Source of the DNA: Ananas comosus
Taxonomy: Eukaryota > Streptophyta > Magnoliopsida > Poales > Bromeliaceae
NCBI RefSeq assembly: GCF_001540865.1
Contig: NC_033631.1
Span: 11,370,808-11,434,807, forward strand
Direction of reading: 5' to 3'
DNA: 64,000 bases
Part shown: in pieces, positions 35,217-47,469 of the stretch
How the letters are laid out: each line of letters starts with the position of its first letter
How positions within the stretch are numbered: the stretch's first letter is position 1
Notes under the pieces: generated by a model
The model's input: the letters and a program-made list of their open reading frames with translations, nothing else
What the model was told of the DNA's origin: nothing
The model's database searches: none
Program-made: the position numbers and the translations under genes

Positions 35217-38200
35217 TTAACTCCTACCAGCCCTTGCCCTATTCTCGAGTATTGTGTGAGGATCCAAAGTCGAAAGTAATTGCGGCATCGACATGCCACC
35301 AGAAACTACAATCTCTGCACTCAGAAGATAAAATTGAGGATGTTAATAGCTTGCAACTATACATAACTAATCCTGCGTGGCATCTTAATATAAAAAGGCT
35401 AAGTCGCATGTAAGACCCCAAACTGCAATTTCCGTTTTATGCCCTTGAATTATTGCTACAGACATTCCCTTCTACATCATGTTTCAGTTCGGTGGTATAG
35501 ATCACTTTGCTCATAGGTCATTGTGGGTAAAGTTTACGTTTAAAATTTCAGGGGGAACAAGGTGAAAATCACGAAATGTATGTTAGAGATGCATTTTGGC
35601 GTTTAAAGAAATAGAGGAGAGGAACATGAGAAAGTTAGAAGCTTACCAATTCCCTCACGAACAGATAGATTTGGCCTTATGACATCCCTCGAATTGACCA
35701 TAAAGATATCACCAATGTAGAGATGGTTGGTTGGAACATAGACACAGTAGAGCTCCTCATCGCCAGAATAACTCTGAGAATAGCAAATAAGATGAACAAA
35801 TGAAATAAAATTAAAGTCATTCTGCATATTATAATATTTACGTCTGGTCATATATCTTTCTTGTTATGCAGAAATAAATAGATGATAGTTATAAAAAGCT
35901 CCACAAGTAGCTACAGTACATGTATTATATAAGAAAAGAAGAAATGACTCCTCCGAGTCACAAATGCGTTCCGCGTATTACAATAACAACAGTTATTATG
36001 AAAATATTAATAATGATAGTGAAGAGAAAACAGGGAACCTGAAGAACGACAGAGGAAGTGATGAACCCAAATGCATATTCACCAATTCGAGGGTGCCGAA
36101 TGATGACCACTTCCTTAAAGGCTTGTGTGTTCTGATCTGGAGAGAAAGAGAAACCACACTAGTTATACATGGCTAGGAAAAGGCAGCCTATTGCCATGAG
36201 CCCCAGTAAAATTATGGCTCAGCTTGAATTTAATGAAAAAAAAAAAAAAAGAGGAGAATTTACCAGGTGAAATTGCAGCACTTATTTGTTTTGATGCATT
36301 ATAGATATGACGAACAAGTGGCATTCGCTTGATAATCCACTCACCAAGGCTGAGAATAGATGCCCCAACCCATGATGACATGAACACTCCAACCAAGAAG
36401 ATGAATGCTATTGAAGTTATAAAACCAAGCCCTAGAAAGAAAAGGATTTCAAGTAACTATGAAAAAAGCATGAAAACTGTGATAAACCATTACAAAAATT
36501 AACCACATGATTAATTGCTGAAGCTTGCCATAAGCAAGCAAAAAAAATGTAAACTAAATTTCAGCACACAATAGAATTGTTTGCAATTTAAGAAAAAATA
36601 GAAAGGACAAAACGCCAGATATTAGTGCATAAACTTACAGAAAAAAAAAAGAATGAAAAACAACCATACAATGCGAACCCCTAGAACACAATGATGAAAA
36701 AAAACTACGAAGAGAGCATATAGAATATCAAGAAAAATTTCACTTGATATACACATTTACTAGGAAAACACTTATATATACATATCAAATAATCCAAAAA
36801 CGAAAATGATATAAAGACAATTCACATACCGAATAAGTTGATTCCCAGTTGCGCATAGATTGGCGAGAAGAATCCATCAAAGAAGTTAATGAACCACCAG
36901 GTGATGTAGAAAGTGATCGCAATTGGAAAGAGGATCACACTACAACAGAGAAGAGTAAGGAACGGTATTAACGCAAATCAGTATAAACTTTCAACGCAGT
37001 TGCAGTAGAAGTAACACAGGTAAATATTTAACTCATATGGTTGGTTTTTTTAGATAATCAGAAACCAGTAGTATTTGCCGGCAATCTGCACCAACCAAGA
37101 AGATATCTTACAAACCACTCGTACCAAAAATTTCGTCAAATACAATTAATATAGGCAGTACAAGTCTCAATTGGAACAATGTAAGCACCTTTGATCACTT
37201 GCTAAAGAGCATTATGTTGAAATCAGCATTTTTTAAACAACAACTGGCCAAAAATATTATATGTATATGTCTATCCAGGTAAAATTAGCATGCCCAATAT
37301 CTGAGCTACTGAATGCACAAAAACAGTGCCAAGGATGTAAATTACCATAGCCAAAAAAAAACCATAAAGTCTGACTGCTCAGATGTTTAAAATATGAATT
37401 CAACCCAGAAATATGTGAGCAACCAAATCAGAAAGGGTTCACTTGAGTCAAACTATATGCCTTTAAAATGAATCCCGTAACTAACCGACACAAGTTAATA
37501 GTGAATGCAAGCACCAAAGTCGATCAAGAGGATCACAAAACATGTCAAGAATGAAGATACTGTATGCGACATTTTGATTTAGCCTAGGAGTGCTAGGCTA
37601 TCTTCATACTACTATTTGAAACAAAATGTCTAATCAGCTTGCAGCAGTGAAAAGGAGTCTACCAGCCTGTCATGAACTTTTTTGAAGCCCAGCTACGCAC
37701 CACCTTATAGAATGCCTGCAGGTGAAAAAGAAGCAGTTCAACCAGTCTAATCTAAGAAAAAGCATAACATCCCACGTGCAATAAACTATTCCTAATTCAA
37801 CATATTAATCTGTAACCTTATTTGTTTAAAAGAAACTATCTCTGACACTAGCTCTAGTTCCACCAATCTAAATCAAGTACTCTCAACCAGAAGAAAAGCA
37901 CAAATCACTAAGCAAGTCACTTATATGAGTTTGGTAAATGGAACTGCAAATTCCAAAATAACTGAATAGCTATGACACCAAAAGCAGGACAAGAAAATTT
38001 TGTATAATGATTAAATTGTGACTCAGCAGAGCAGGGGATTTCGTGATCAACTGTCTAAAGAAGATCAGTAAAATGAATCCAAAATTGTAGTTCAACAATT
38101 TGTATGTTTCTTAACAGAGTATCATCTACTTGAAGAAGGCGAACATCTGTTACAACTAAAGAGCACTTCGCTCCAACAATAACCACAAATAGCACAAACA

Positions 38201-38774
38201 GCTTTCTAAACATCTACTCCATACACATCAAAGCAAGCACTAAAGCAACAAAAGCTGGCAAAAATCGCCACTCAGAAAGGTGAAATTGATTATATGAGCT
38301 AAAAGTAAATTTAATTCCCTTCAAACACTCCAAAGTTCGCTACAAGCTAAACCAAATGTTGATTATATCTCTCGTGCTGCATCAACCCCAAAAAATCACT
38401 CCGGAAATAATCCAGTAAACAAAGAGAAGCACATAGCCCCCGCTCCCCAAAACATAATAGTAAGCGAACGAACGATCACAACCCCAAAAACCTAGAAGAG
38501 GCAATATGATCAGAAATCACCTCAAAACCCGAACGAAATCGGGTCATATCGCAGTGAGTTCAAACCCTAGGACTCCGATCAAAGAGATTTCGCGTAGTGA
38601 GCTTACCTCTCGGCCGGAGGCGAGGTGGTGGTTGGCGGCGGAGGAGGAGGAGGCGGAGGCCTTGGAGTCGTCGTCTCCGGCGCGGTCGTCGTCGCCGGCG
38701 ACGGGGATGAGGAGCTCCCTATCTCGATCTCTATCGCGGCTTCCCATGGGGCTCAATGGCTTGTCGTCGCCCAT
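35217..38774 (-). CDS. LCV: COV1-like (LCV) integral membrane protein, DUF502 family
   Basis: Seven exons: 38607-38774, 37663-37715, 36830-36939, 36264-36431, 36039-36136, 35647-35773 and 35217-35314. They total 822 nt and give 273 aa, with every junction in phase. The N-terminal 60 residues are hydrophilic (acidic and Ser rich). Two membrane segments follow: VILFPIAITFYITWWFINFF (exon 3) and GFITSIAFIFLVGVFMSSWVG (exon 4). Conserved family blocks include LSLGEWIIKRMPLVRHIYNASKQISAAISP, EVVIIRHPRIGEYAFGFITS, YCVYVPTNHLYIGDI and the C-terminal GGMSMPQLLSTLDPHTI. Arabidopsis COV1 limits vascular tissue formation and LCV proteins are its close relatives; family members sit in Golgi/TGN-type membranes. 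Which paralogue this is cannot be told here. Confidence 0.93.
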
Positions 38775-38791
38775 CACCTACACTAACTCCC

Positions 38792-38816
38792 CCTCTCTCT
38801 CTCTCTCTCTCTCTTC

Positions 38817-38853
<37 letters not shown>
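38792..38853. repeat. CT microsatellite in the COV1-like 5' leader
   Basis: (CT)n on the plus strand, read as GA repeat in the mRNA, ending about 18 bp upstream of the start codon at 38774. It is interrupted once near 38814-38819 (TCCG). Confidence 0.9.
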
Positions 38854-38856
<3 letters not shown>

Positions 38857-39583
38857 ACTGTATTTGAGGAGGGAGGGGGAAAGGAAGGGTGGATCCGAAC
38901 AGACAGAGAGAGGAAAAGGACCGGGGCGGTTTACTTCTGAGGGGGTAACCCCATCGAGTCGTCTTGAGGAGGGCCCGATGGACTAATGGAAAATTTCAAT
39001 GGAAAATTTCAATAATTAGTGTCTTCATATTTCCAACCAATCAATTAATTTTTTAAAATTTATTTATTCTATAATAATTATAAAAAATATTATAATTAAT
39101 TTATTATTAATAATGTAGTATAAATATGACAAAATAAGCTTCTTCGGACCAGTGAGGGTACATTCGTTACACGGCAAATACAAATACAAATGCAGATGAA
39201 ATAAAGATTAAAAACAAAATTGATTAAAAGATACTGCAGCTTGTATTTTTAGGCAGCTTGATAGCCTTGGTTACGTTTATAAGTATGAGCTTACTGATGA
39301 TAAATAGAGTCCGTCCGGTCAAATAATCTTTCTTTTTATGGAATTGTTGAATTCCGCCCGCAACATTTCGGCCAAATAATGTTGTTCAGTTCCAAAATCT
39401 CTAAACCACTTCCATCTGTTGCGACCTCCGTTCGTTATTGTTTCACGGAAGATGTAGTTTAAATTGAACAAATTTTTAGATAAATTAGAGTTTAGATAAA
39501 AATTATTTATTTTTTACCTTTTTTATAGTTATAAAATTGAATTTTTTTTAATTTTATTATTTATTTGACAGAAAATTTTTTTA

Positions 39584-40049
39584 GGGGCCATTTGGTTAGA
39601 TGTAATTATAAATGCAGTGTAGTTAGAAATGCATGTAATTGAAAATACAACAGTTATAACTATATAAATCTTGCTTGGTTGGATATAGTAGAAAGCGCTG
39701 CAAATATAAATAATTTGTTTGGTTGCATGCAGTTAAAAAATAATTTTTAAAAGTTTATTATTTTATATATATGATAGTGAGATTACCTCCAATGTAAAGA
39801 AGAAAAATAATTTTTATTTTAAAAATATTGAGAAGGTAAGCATACCTTCTATTTAAAATTAATCTCTCCAACTGCTGTAGTTGGAACTACAGCCATTTTG
39901 GGCGTAGTTCAAATTGCTATAGTTGGGCCTCCTTTTGCAGTTTCTACTGTAGCAGTTGGAGTTAAATACATCAAACCAAGCACAAAATTTGTATTTACAT
40001 GCAGTTACAACTGCAATGCAGCTGCAACTACACGTAACCAAACGGCCAT
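39584..40049. mobile_element. Tourist/Harbinger-like MITE
   Basis: About 466 bp. The left end GGGGCCATTTGGTTAGATG pairs with the right end (reverse complement ATGGCCGTTTGGTTACGTG). It is flanked by TTA at 39581-39583 and 40050-40052, the 3-bp target duplication of PIF/Harbinger elements. The interior repeats TGCAGTTGTAACTGC-type motifs. No coding capacity. Confidence 0.72.
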
Positions 40050-40052
40050 TTA

Positions 40053-40170
40053 GAGGAGGATAGCATGCTAGGCACTTCGTTTATTTTTTTATAAATAAAT
40101 TTAATTAAAAATATAAAGTATTTAGACTTTAAACTACTAACTATTAAGCTTTTTGCTACTTACACTAGAG
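40053..40170 (-). mobile_element. SINE copy, minus orientation
   Basis: Read on the minus strand: head GTGTAAGTAGCAAAAAGC, AT-rich body with TTTATTTATAAAAAAATAA, and tail ACGAAGTGCCTAGCATGCTA, matching the SINE family at 59086-59218. It abuts the MITE target duplication. Confidence 0.55.
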
Positions 40171-41927
40171 GTGGTCGATATTTATTTAATAGAAAATAAA
40201 CAAGGTAAGAATTAAAGTTCCTATCGTTAATATTTCATCATTTTTTTTCTTATTTCGTATTTGACTTTCCTTACTCTTTCTTTTCTCGTTTTATTCCATA
40301 TAATTTTTATTAAGTTATACAAATAACTATTAAAAAAGTTAATATATTGTTTGTACAAAATAATTATTTTCTAAAAATTTAAGCAAACAGTCGATATTTA
40401 TATGCAACAATCCTATACACTAAATATAGCTTAATAATAAATAATCTTTTTAATATTGTATANTTTTTTTTTTTTTTTTTTTTTTTTTTTTTGGTTTGCT
40501 GTGCTGTTTCCAGTCCAGCCATGCGGCAAGGATTTTTGGTGGATCAGCTGGCAATTTGGAGCATTGCTTTTGGGTTTCCTCGATCTTCTGGGCCTACTTT
40601 GGGCCTACTGTTGTAATAATAATAATAATAATTCTATTCGGATAAGCGAGCACTTACACCACATTATCTATTCCCAACCAATCATATTTTTTCATTTGAG
40701 AGGAAAGTACAATAATTTTTTTAAAAAAAATTATAATGGGATGGGTGAATGTAAGTAGAGTTTTTTTATTGATTTGAAATACTACGCCAGTAATATAAAT
40801 ATTACCATTTAAACTTTTTCCAAATAAGCAGCATATTTGCCAAGTGTTTTGGAATACTTAAAATGCAATACCAAACACTTATTATGAAAACATCGTTGCT
40901 CTAGTTAACCAAGGCCCTATAGAGTATTAGAGTGTTGATGTGCAAAACAAGTACTGCGCTCGCAATCACAAAGCATACGCTCAAATGATTATTCCACCGC
41001 GTCAGTAAATGAAGAAAATCATATTGTAAATATCCACTAGTGTGACACGAAACATAGGCAACATTTCTGCTAAATGAGGCTTAATCTCGCAACGTGCTCC
41101 GGAGCGAAGCCTAAGAGATTGGAAATTCAGATGAGACCTAAGGGCAAGGTAAAAAAAAAGTTAAAAAAAAATGCTTAAAAAAAAAACACACACGATGTAG
41201 TATTTTGCTGATTAACTAAAAAATAGCTATATAATATAAAATAAAATATAATTATTTTGCATCGCGAGGTGTTAACTATTCGGGGAAAGGGACCTCTCGT
41301 ATCAACGCTTTAAGCTCTTTGCATACCTTTCTCTAAAAAATCTAGAGAAAGGGATGTTTACTATGAAAATGTTTGCATAATGGTAACTTAAATTAGACAA
41401 TAACGGGTCAACATCGTTTGTTTTTACCCTAGGAACAAAAATTATTGGAAGTAACACCATTTATTTTAAGAGTACTGCTACAGTTAAAATTATAATTTAT
41501 TTTTATATAATTTTAAAATTAAAATATTACTAAATTAATTTTAATTTAGGCCTATTATATGGAATATATATCTTTTTAATTCGCGTGAGGGTGGGGCCCA
41601 ATCGCCCAAATCAGTTTCCTTATCATACTTTCCCGTCAATATTCGTGCTGAATCACCTAATCTTATCCACGCCCCTTTCCGGGTCGAATAAAGTCCATAT
41701 CCCCTGTTATTTAATAGTGTCTAACGTGTCTCCACGTGGCACTCGTACCATTCTCGAAATTCTAACGCAAAACCATATTTTTTTCACTTTCCCCCCTAAC
41801 CTTTTCCATAATCACTTATCTCTATATATACACATCTTTCTCTCTTTCCCTACTTGGCACCATTGTGTACCCCAACATCGTCGTTTCACCCCCATAAATC
41901 CTAAAACCCAAATTTGCGAATTCTTAG

Positions 41928-41936
41928 AAACCCTAA
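41928..41936 (+). promoter_or_regulatory. Telo-box in the CCDC25-like leader
   Basis: AAACCCTAA, 27 bases upstream of the start codon. Telo-boxes are common near transcription starts of plant growth-related and translation-related genes. Confidence 0.5.
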
Positions 41937-41963
41937 TTGTGCCCTCCTGAGGCGGAAGAGGAG

Positions 41964-44353
41964 ATGGTTTTCTACTACAAAGCTCGGCCCGAGGTGGGCG
42001 ATTACACCATCTTCATGGGACTTGACAAGCACGAGAACGAGGAGCTCATCAAGTACGGATTCCCCGAAGATATCTGGTAATTTTACGATTACTCTTTCTT
42101 ATTTTTCTATAATTATTTTGATATGTAGATGTTAAGGACCATTCCCAATTGGATTTGGTTGTTGAGAAAATTTTGTGCGTTTTGAGTGTAGTGTGAGTAT
42201 TCAATGTTGAATCTACGAGTGGTGTTTGATTTGTACACAGTTTTCATGCTTCGATTAGTACTGGAAAATGTAACTGGCCATTATTGGCAATGGTGTAATT
42301 GCACCTAGTTTCAATTTACAGTTTTGTTGTGTAGTTTACTTCTGTACATACATACTATGATATTAATTTGACCACTCCCTTGTCAATTGCCATTGAGCAC
42401 TTCGTAAGATGAATTTATAATTCTGTTGTTTGATTGATTCGAAGAAAACAGAGGACTCTGACTCAGTTGTTAATTTGACTACAATGTGGCAACAAAAATT
42501 GACTAATTTTAGGTACTTGAGATTTTGTTATCATTTTTTGACGTACTTGATGTTTTGGTATGATGGAATTCGAGGAGAATATGGTGCTGTTAGGATTCTT
42601 AAAAAAAAAAAGAAAAAAAAGAGAGAGAGAGAGAGATTTGTTTTGAATTTTAGGGTCAGTGAATGGCCGTAATGCTGATGGTTTTCTCCTGGGGTGTGAA
42701 AGTCTCCAGCATTGATTTGGATCTATAAAGTGCTAGTGAAATGATTGGATTATTTGTTTTTTTTGCAAGTTTCATGTAGGTGAAATTGGATAATTTGTTT
42801 ACTGTAGGTTTCACGTAGATAAAATGTCCTCTGCTCATGTCTATCTGAGATTGCACAAAGGTCAGACAATAGATGATATAAGTGAAGGTTTACTCGAAGA
42901 TTGTGTGCAGCTCGTCAAAGCTAATTCCATTCAAGGTAATATCTCTTTTCACAATCATTTTCTTTCCACTCTATTCGTTCTCATCGCATCATATTAATAT
43001 AGGAGTATGAAAGAATATTCCTCACTTTTAGTTTCTTGCTTTATAACTTGCAGGAAATAAGATGAACAATATTGACGTCGTTTATACACCATGGTACAAC
43101 CTGAAGAAGACTCCTTCGATGGATGTTGGGCAAGTTGGCTTTCACAATTCGAAGATGGTTAGTTATTATTTTAGTTAGGTTCAATGTAGTATGTCTGATC
43201 TTAATTGCTAATATGCCATTTGGTTAACAACATATGACATGTTTTTCAATTACCTTATTGAGGAAACCGTACCTACATATGAAACATTAAGTTCTTACAA
43301 TGAAAAAGCTCTTTAGGAGCTTATGCAGTAATAGAACCATCCCATTTTTTCTTTAGTTGTATTTTTCGTCTTTTGTTATTCCAATATAACAAGCTTCTCT
43401 ACTCGATATGTTCTTGACTTGGAGCCAACATACCATGTGAAATGCCTACAGGGAGTTTGGCACAGCAGAATGCTTTTCGATTTCCAATTTCGGCTCGTTG
43501 TTATCTCAAAGATTGATTTAGATTGGTTGATGTTAATATTCGATACTTGTCTAAGACATTATAATTGATGTAACTTCCTGTTTACAGGCACGTACAGTGA
43601 AAGTAGAGAAGCGGATTAATGAAATAGTTAATAGGCTGAATAAGACAAAAGTGGAGAGGAAGCCGGACTTGAAAGGTAAAGGTTTTTCGAGATATGTCTG
43701 CTTTGGTGACATTTATGGTTCACTCTTATTAAAGGCTGCATTTTTGCTACATTCTGCAATATGTCTGCTTGCATCAGATTTCATGTTTCCGAAATTATAG
43801 AACTTCTAACAATGAAGTCAACCACATTTTCTATATGAATTGAGGCTAGAATTGTATATACTTTGTGCCTTTCTAGAATCTAGACAATGCCTATGCAGCA
43901 GTGCAGTTTTAGCTGCAATTTAATAAAGATCATGCAGTTACAGGAAAATGAACATTGTTGTGTTATTCTCCTGTACAGCTGAGAGAGAAGCGGTTAATGC
44001 CGCTGAAAGAGCTGAAAAGAAGCTTCAATTGAGAGATAAAGTAAGTTCGAGCTTTCTTTTTCCTTTCTTAGTATATCAGTTATTGCTAAGAAGAAAGGGA
44101 GCTTCGTGTAGGACAATTCCTTGTTTACTGGCACCAGATTATACACTTCTTTAAGAACTTGTTCAAATTTACAATACTGTCTGGATTAATGGCCTCACAG
44201 AAACGCCGAGAAGAGATGCAAAGGCTTGAGAAGGAAAGGTTGGCAGATCTTCGAAGCTACAAGGGCTTGATGGTCTCAGAGAAGATGACATCCAACAAAC
44301 AAATTGCATCGAATCACAAATCGTTGCAGGAACTCGAAGATGAGTTCATGTGA
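41964..44353 (+). CDS. CCDC25: CCDC25-like protein with NFACT-R domain
   Basis: Six exons, 41964-42076, 42808-42935, 43054-43157, 43588-43675, 43979-44040 and 44201-44353, give 215 aa with all phases consistent; human CCDC25 is 208 aa. The N-terminal two thirds match the NFACT-R (DUF814) fold: [53 protein letters not shown], then [21 protein letters not shown] and [17 protein letters not shown]. The C-terminal third is a charged coiled coil ([33 protein letters not shown]) ending [15 protein letters not shown] domains occur in ribosome-quality-control factors; the plant function is not established. Part of the sequence around the intron 1 acceptor is duplicated (see findings). Confidence 0.95.
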
Positions 44354-44631
44354 AGCCCAGCCGACTCAATAAATACCTCTCAATGGGATCTTAGGTGTGA
44401 TTCTGTGATATCTTCCTTCCACATTCTGTAAGGTAATATGTCCTCCGAATTGTGAAAGTCACAAGATGTTGAGAGTTTTGTACAGTGTATTTGTCTGTTC
44501 TTGGGCAGGCCATGATTTGTAAGATGTGGTGGTTTATTGGGTTCAATGAAAAGCAGGGTATTTCACCACTTGTTTTCTCATTCTTGAGCTTTCAAATTCT
44601 TCTTATATCTGGTGACATATTGTTATGCAAT

Positions 44632-44665
<34 letters not shown>

Positions 44666-46190
44666 GTAACAATAAAGGGCGGCAATGGTTAGGTTAGATT
44701 ATGGCAGCCAAGTCGAGTGGCACAGTTAAGGCCGCAACGATAGTTGTTCAAGTTTCGATGTTGCAAGTTTGGTTAAGTGGGGTTCATTGATTTAGCTCGG
44801 GATAGTTTGGTCATGTATTAAATGAAGGCTTTTATGAACCTGGAGCAAAAAAGCAGACACTTTGTAGTGGAACTTATTTATGCTCTCTGTACGTTTGTAC
44901 ACCGAAATGTACTGTTGGACTCCCGATATGCAAGTTCTAAATTAATTATTGATACAAAACGAATAGCAAATAATATAAATTAATCATTGATAACCGTAAG
45001 GGCTTCCCAAATAGCTGTACTCGAACAACACATTTAGAACAGTCAATTAGTTGAAGGAGGCATTTAGCGTGAAATTGTTAACGCGACCCAAAAAAGCCCT
45101 AAATTGTTTATTGGTTGCTAATGTGAGGCAATGAAAGTGAAAAAAAAAAAAAAACCACTAGTGCTCAATGCGTTCTAACTGAACCACAACGCTTCCGCAA
45201 GAGAAATCAGGAAAGCTGCCCCTCTTTAAGAAGTCAGAGAAGTGCTTCCCTAAATATCAGATGCAATAATGTTGCAACTTGGAACAGAGATAGAATAAAC
45301 GAAACTTGCAATATTTGATTCTCGAGATGGTTTGTAAAATCTGGAAGATATAAACTATCCGTGATAGCATCAAGTCAGAGTACAAAGAAAAAACCCAGCT
45401 TCTATTTTGAGCATGATAGATGATCAATAGTCAAGGCAGAATCATCAAAGAAATCTACACAAAAAATTAGTGTAAAATCATATGACTCGAACCATGGTTT
45501 TCAGTTACATCAAATAAAATTTTCCTTTATGGATAAAAGATGAACGTGCGAACCATGATGCAATCAAAAAGCAGTTAAAATACAAGCAGAGAGAGCTAAC
45601 ACAGTGGAAAGCTTATGAATGGCATTATTAGGTTTTTTCCAAATCGACAGAAGGTGGTGACCGGGACTCGTGAAGGTATTTTACATAAAATCTTACATTA
45701 AATAAGACTTGCTGATGTTTCTGTAGAAAATGTAGAACCTTGAAACAATTTATGACTCCCTTTAAAAGTTTATGCTATCACCTCAGAGAAGGAGATTCTG
45801 TTGGCAGACGCGATGCTATCTGCAGTAAGAAGGATAAGATTAAGAATTATTAAAAATGAAAAACTAAACCTGCAATAGAATATCATCATTGAACAAATCT
45901 TGAATTCTATGTAAGGAGTATTTGTGTGCATCACAGCCAAATATTGTGTGGTGGAGATGGACAGCAGTACTAGCTTCGCTGTTTCCTCTACTTACCATTT
46001 GATTTCTAGCAGAGTGGCTGATTTTCTCTGCCTTTCGGCCTTAAGACAATCTCTAGGACCCCAATCCTTCCCTCGAAGATATTTGTTCTGCAGTGAGAAG
46101 ACGTCGAAACTCGGGTGAGAGACTATGTGCTCACAGCCTTCTGCTGAACTATTTGGCTCAAAAGAAACAAGCATATCTCCGAGAACTCTT
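44354..46190. other. Spacer with possible 3' untranslated exon
   Basis: It contains the CCDC25 3' region, an (ATC)n microsatellite (about 44631-44665) and AT-rich spacer. On the minus strand, sequence at 46190-45996 ends AATCAAATG before GTAAGT and looks like the 3' untranslated part of the exon listed at 46191-46298. Confidence 0.35.
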
Positions 46191-46298
46191 CTAAAGCCTT
46201 GGTGGCCTAATTTTGGAGATCTTTGATTTGCTATCCTTATGGGTGAAGCAGTGCTCTGCTTTAACAAGGACAACCTTAAAAGAGTCTATCTCAACAAC
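46191..46298 (-). other. Possible terminal coding exon of an unrecognised minus-strand gene
   Basis: An acceptor (TATCCCAG at 46299-46306) opens a 35-codon frame, VVEIDSFKVVLVKAEHCFTH...ISKIRPPRL, ending at a TAG. A strong donor GTAAGT follows at 45995. Residue use looks protein-like. I could not find convincing upstream exons before the isomerase gene at 47470 and do not recognise the sequence. It could be the end of a decayed or small gene, or chance. Confidence 0.25.
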
Positions 46299-47469
46299 CT
46301 GGGATAGTAATTTTTGTTCTTTTTAAGTTTGTATCTATGGCTAACATGCAGAGTCATTCTCCGGTTATGCGTGGAAACATCATATCACTCTGTTTTGCTT
46401 CTCACCTTGTCTTTGAGTTCTTTCTACTACACCTATTTTAAGCTGTACCCTTTTCGTTTATCAACAATATTATATCGGTCAATAAGGCTTGATTCCATTA
46501 CCCACTTTCAGACGAAAAGGGTTAATATCCAGTGGTTGTCCCCTCTGCATTGCTTCATAAACAAATTATGGAACATCACACTAGGAGATACGAAGTTATA
46601 GACAGCTGATTCAACCCTTTACAGCGCATAGGATGTACTGCTATTTCTTACTCGAACAAGAGCTCCCCACCGGTCAATTTATACAGACCAAAGTAAGTAA
46701 TTTGATAAACCTTTAATGAGTTGATGTAACCATTGCCTACTTCGGAGATTCATCGATAACCATTACTCCGTAGCCCATTTCAGATGGCCTCTTAAAAGCG
46801 GCATCTTCAAATTAATACATAATAACCCCAACTTCAATCTACTGAATAGCTCCATCAATCCCGCAAGTACCCTATTCTCTATCTATTAACTAACTAGATA
46901 CTCGCCATGAATCAGGGAGATATGTGTACGCTGAACATCAGAATTTTAGGTTCTAAAGTGAAGCTGGTAGTAAGCCACTTCATAGCTAGATCACTCAAGA
47001 CTCATGCTGATGAGCACATCCATTGGTCCACAATGGATTCCCATGATCAATTTGATCGCAGATTTTAATAAACACAAGACAATATCTCTCGCGAGAATCT
47101 AAATAACTTCAAACGGATATCAGGTCATGTATGTGAAACCCTACATACGACATACCAAGACTTATGTATCTATCTCTTGGTGCATATACGGCAATACACG
47201 GCTGTATAAAAGAGTTGTACTGACTACTGAGTTGAATTAAAGGGCAGTTTATGAATATTATCTACGAATACGATCTCATATTTACTGCTATATTAAAGAG
47301 CTGTAATAATTCGAACTATCATCAGAAGCCCTAACAATAACATTCAGAATGGTGTTTCTTCAAGCTTTTTATTGATGGAAAAAAAAAAGGAAACAGAAAA
47401 TTTTAGAACGGTAAAAAAAGAAAGGGTTCAATCACTAACATGTTTCTGACTCGGGCCGATTCCTCGGGA
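46299..47469. other. Interval downstream of the isomerase gene
   Basis: No supported gene. A few minus-strand phrases look exon-like (for example MQRGQPLDINPFRLKV near 46505-46550), but no consistent model could be assembled with the 46191-46298 piece. Confidence 0.3.

Larger units (their letters stand above)
38854..41963. other. Intergenic region between COV1-like and CCDC25-like genes
   Basis: The first 130 bases are probable promoter of the COV1-like gene. A Tourist-like MITE (39584-40049) and a SINE (40053-40170) lie side by side. A poly(T) run of about 30 with an N (40463) precedes a short GC-richer piece (40495-40615), perhaps a LINE remnant. The last 380 bases are the CCDC25 promoter and leader. 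Confidence 0.45.

Noticed and set aside
45992..46273. 93-codon minus-strand frame starting MSLLKQSTASPIR
   Set aside because: It overlaps the 35-codon exon-like frame in another register and extends into what looks like untranslated sequence; no family recognised.
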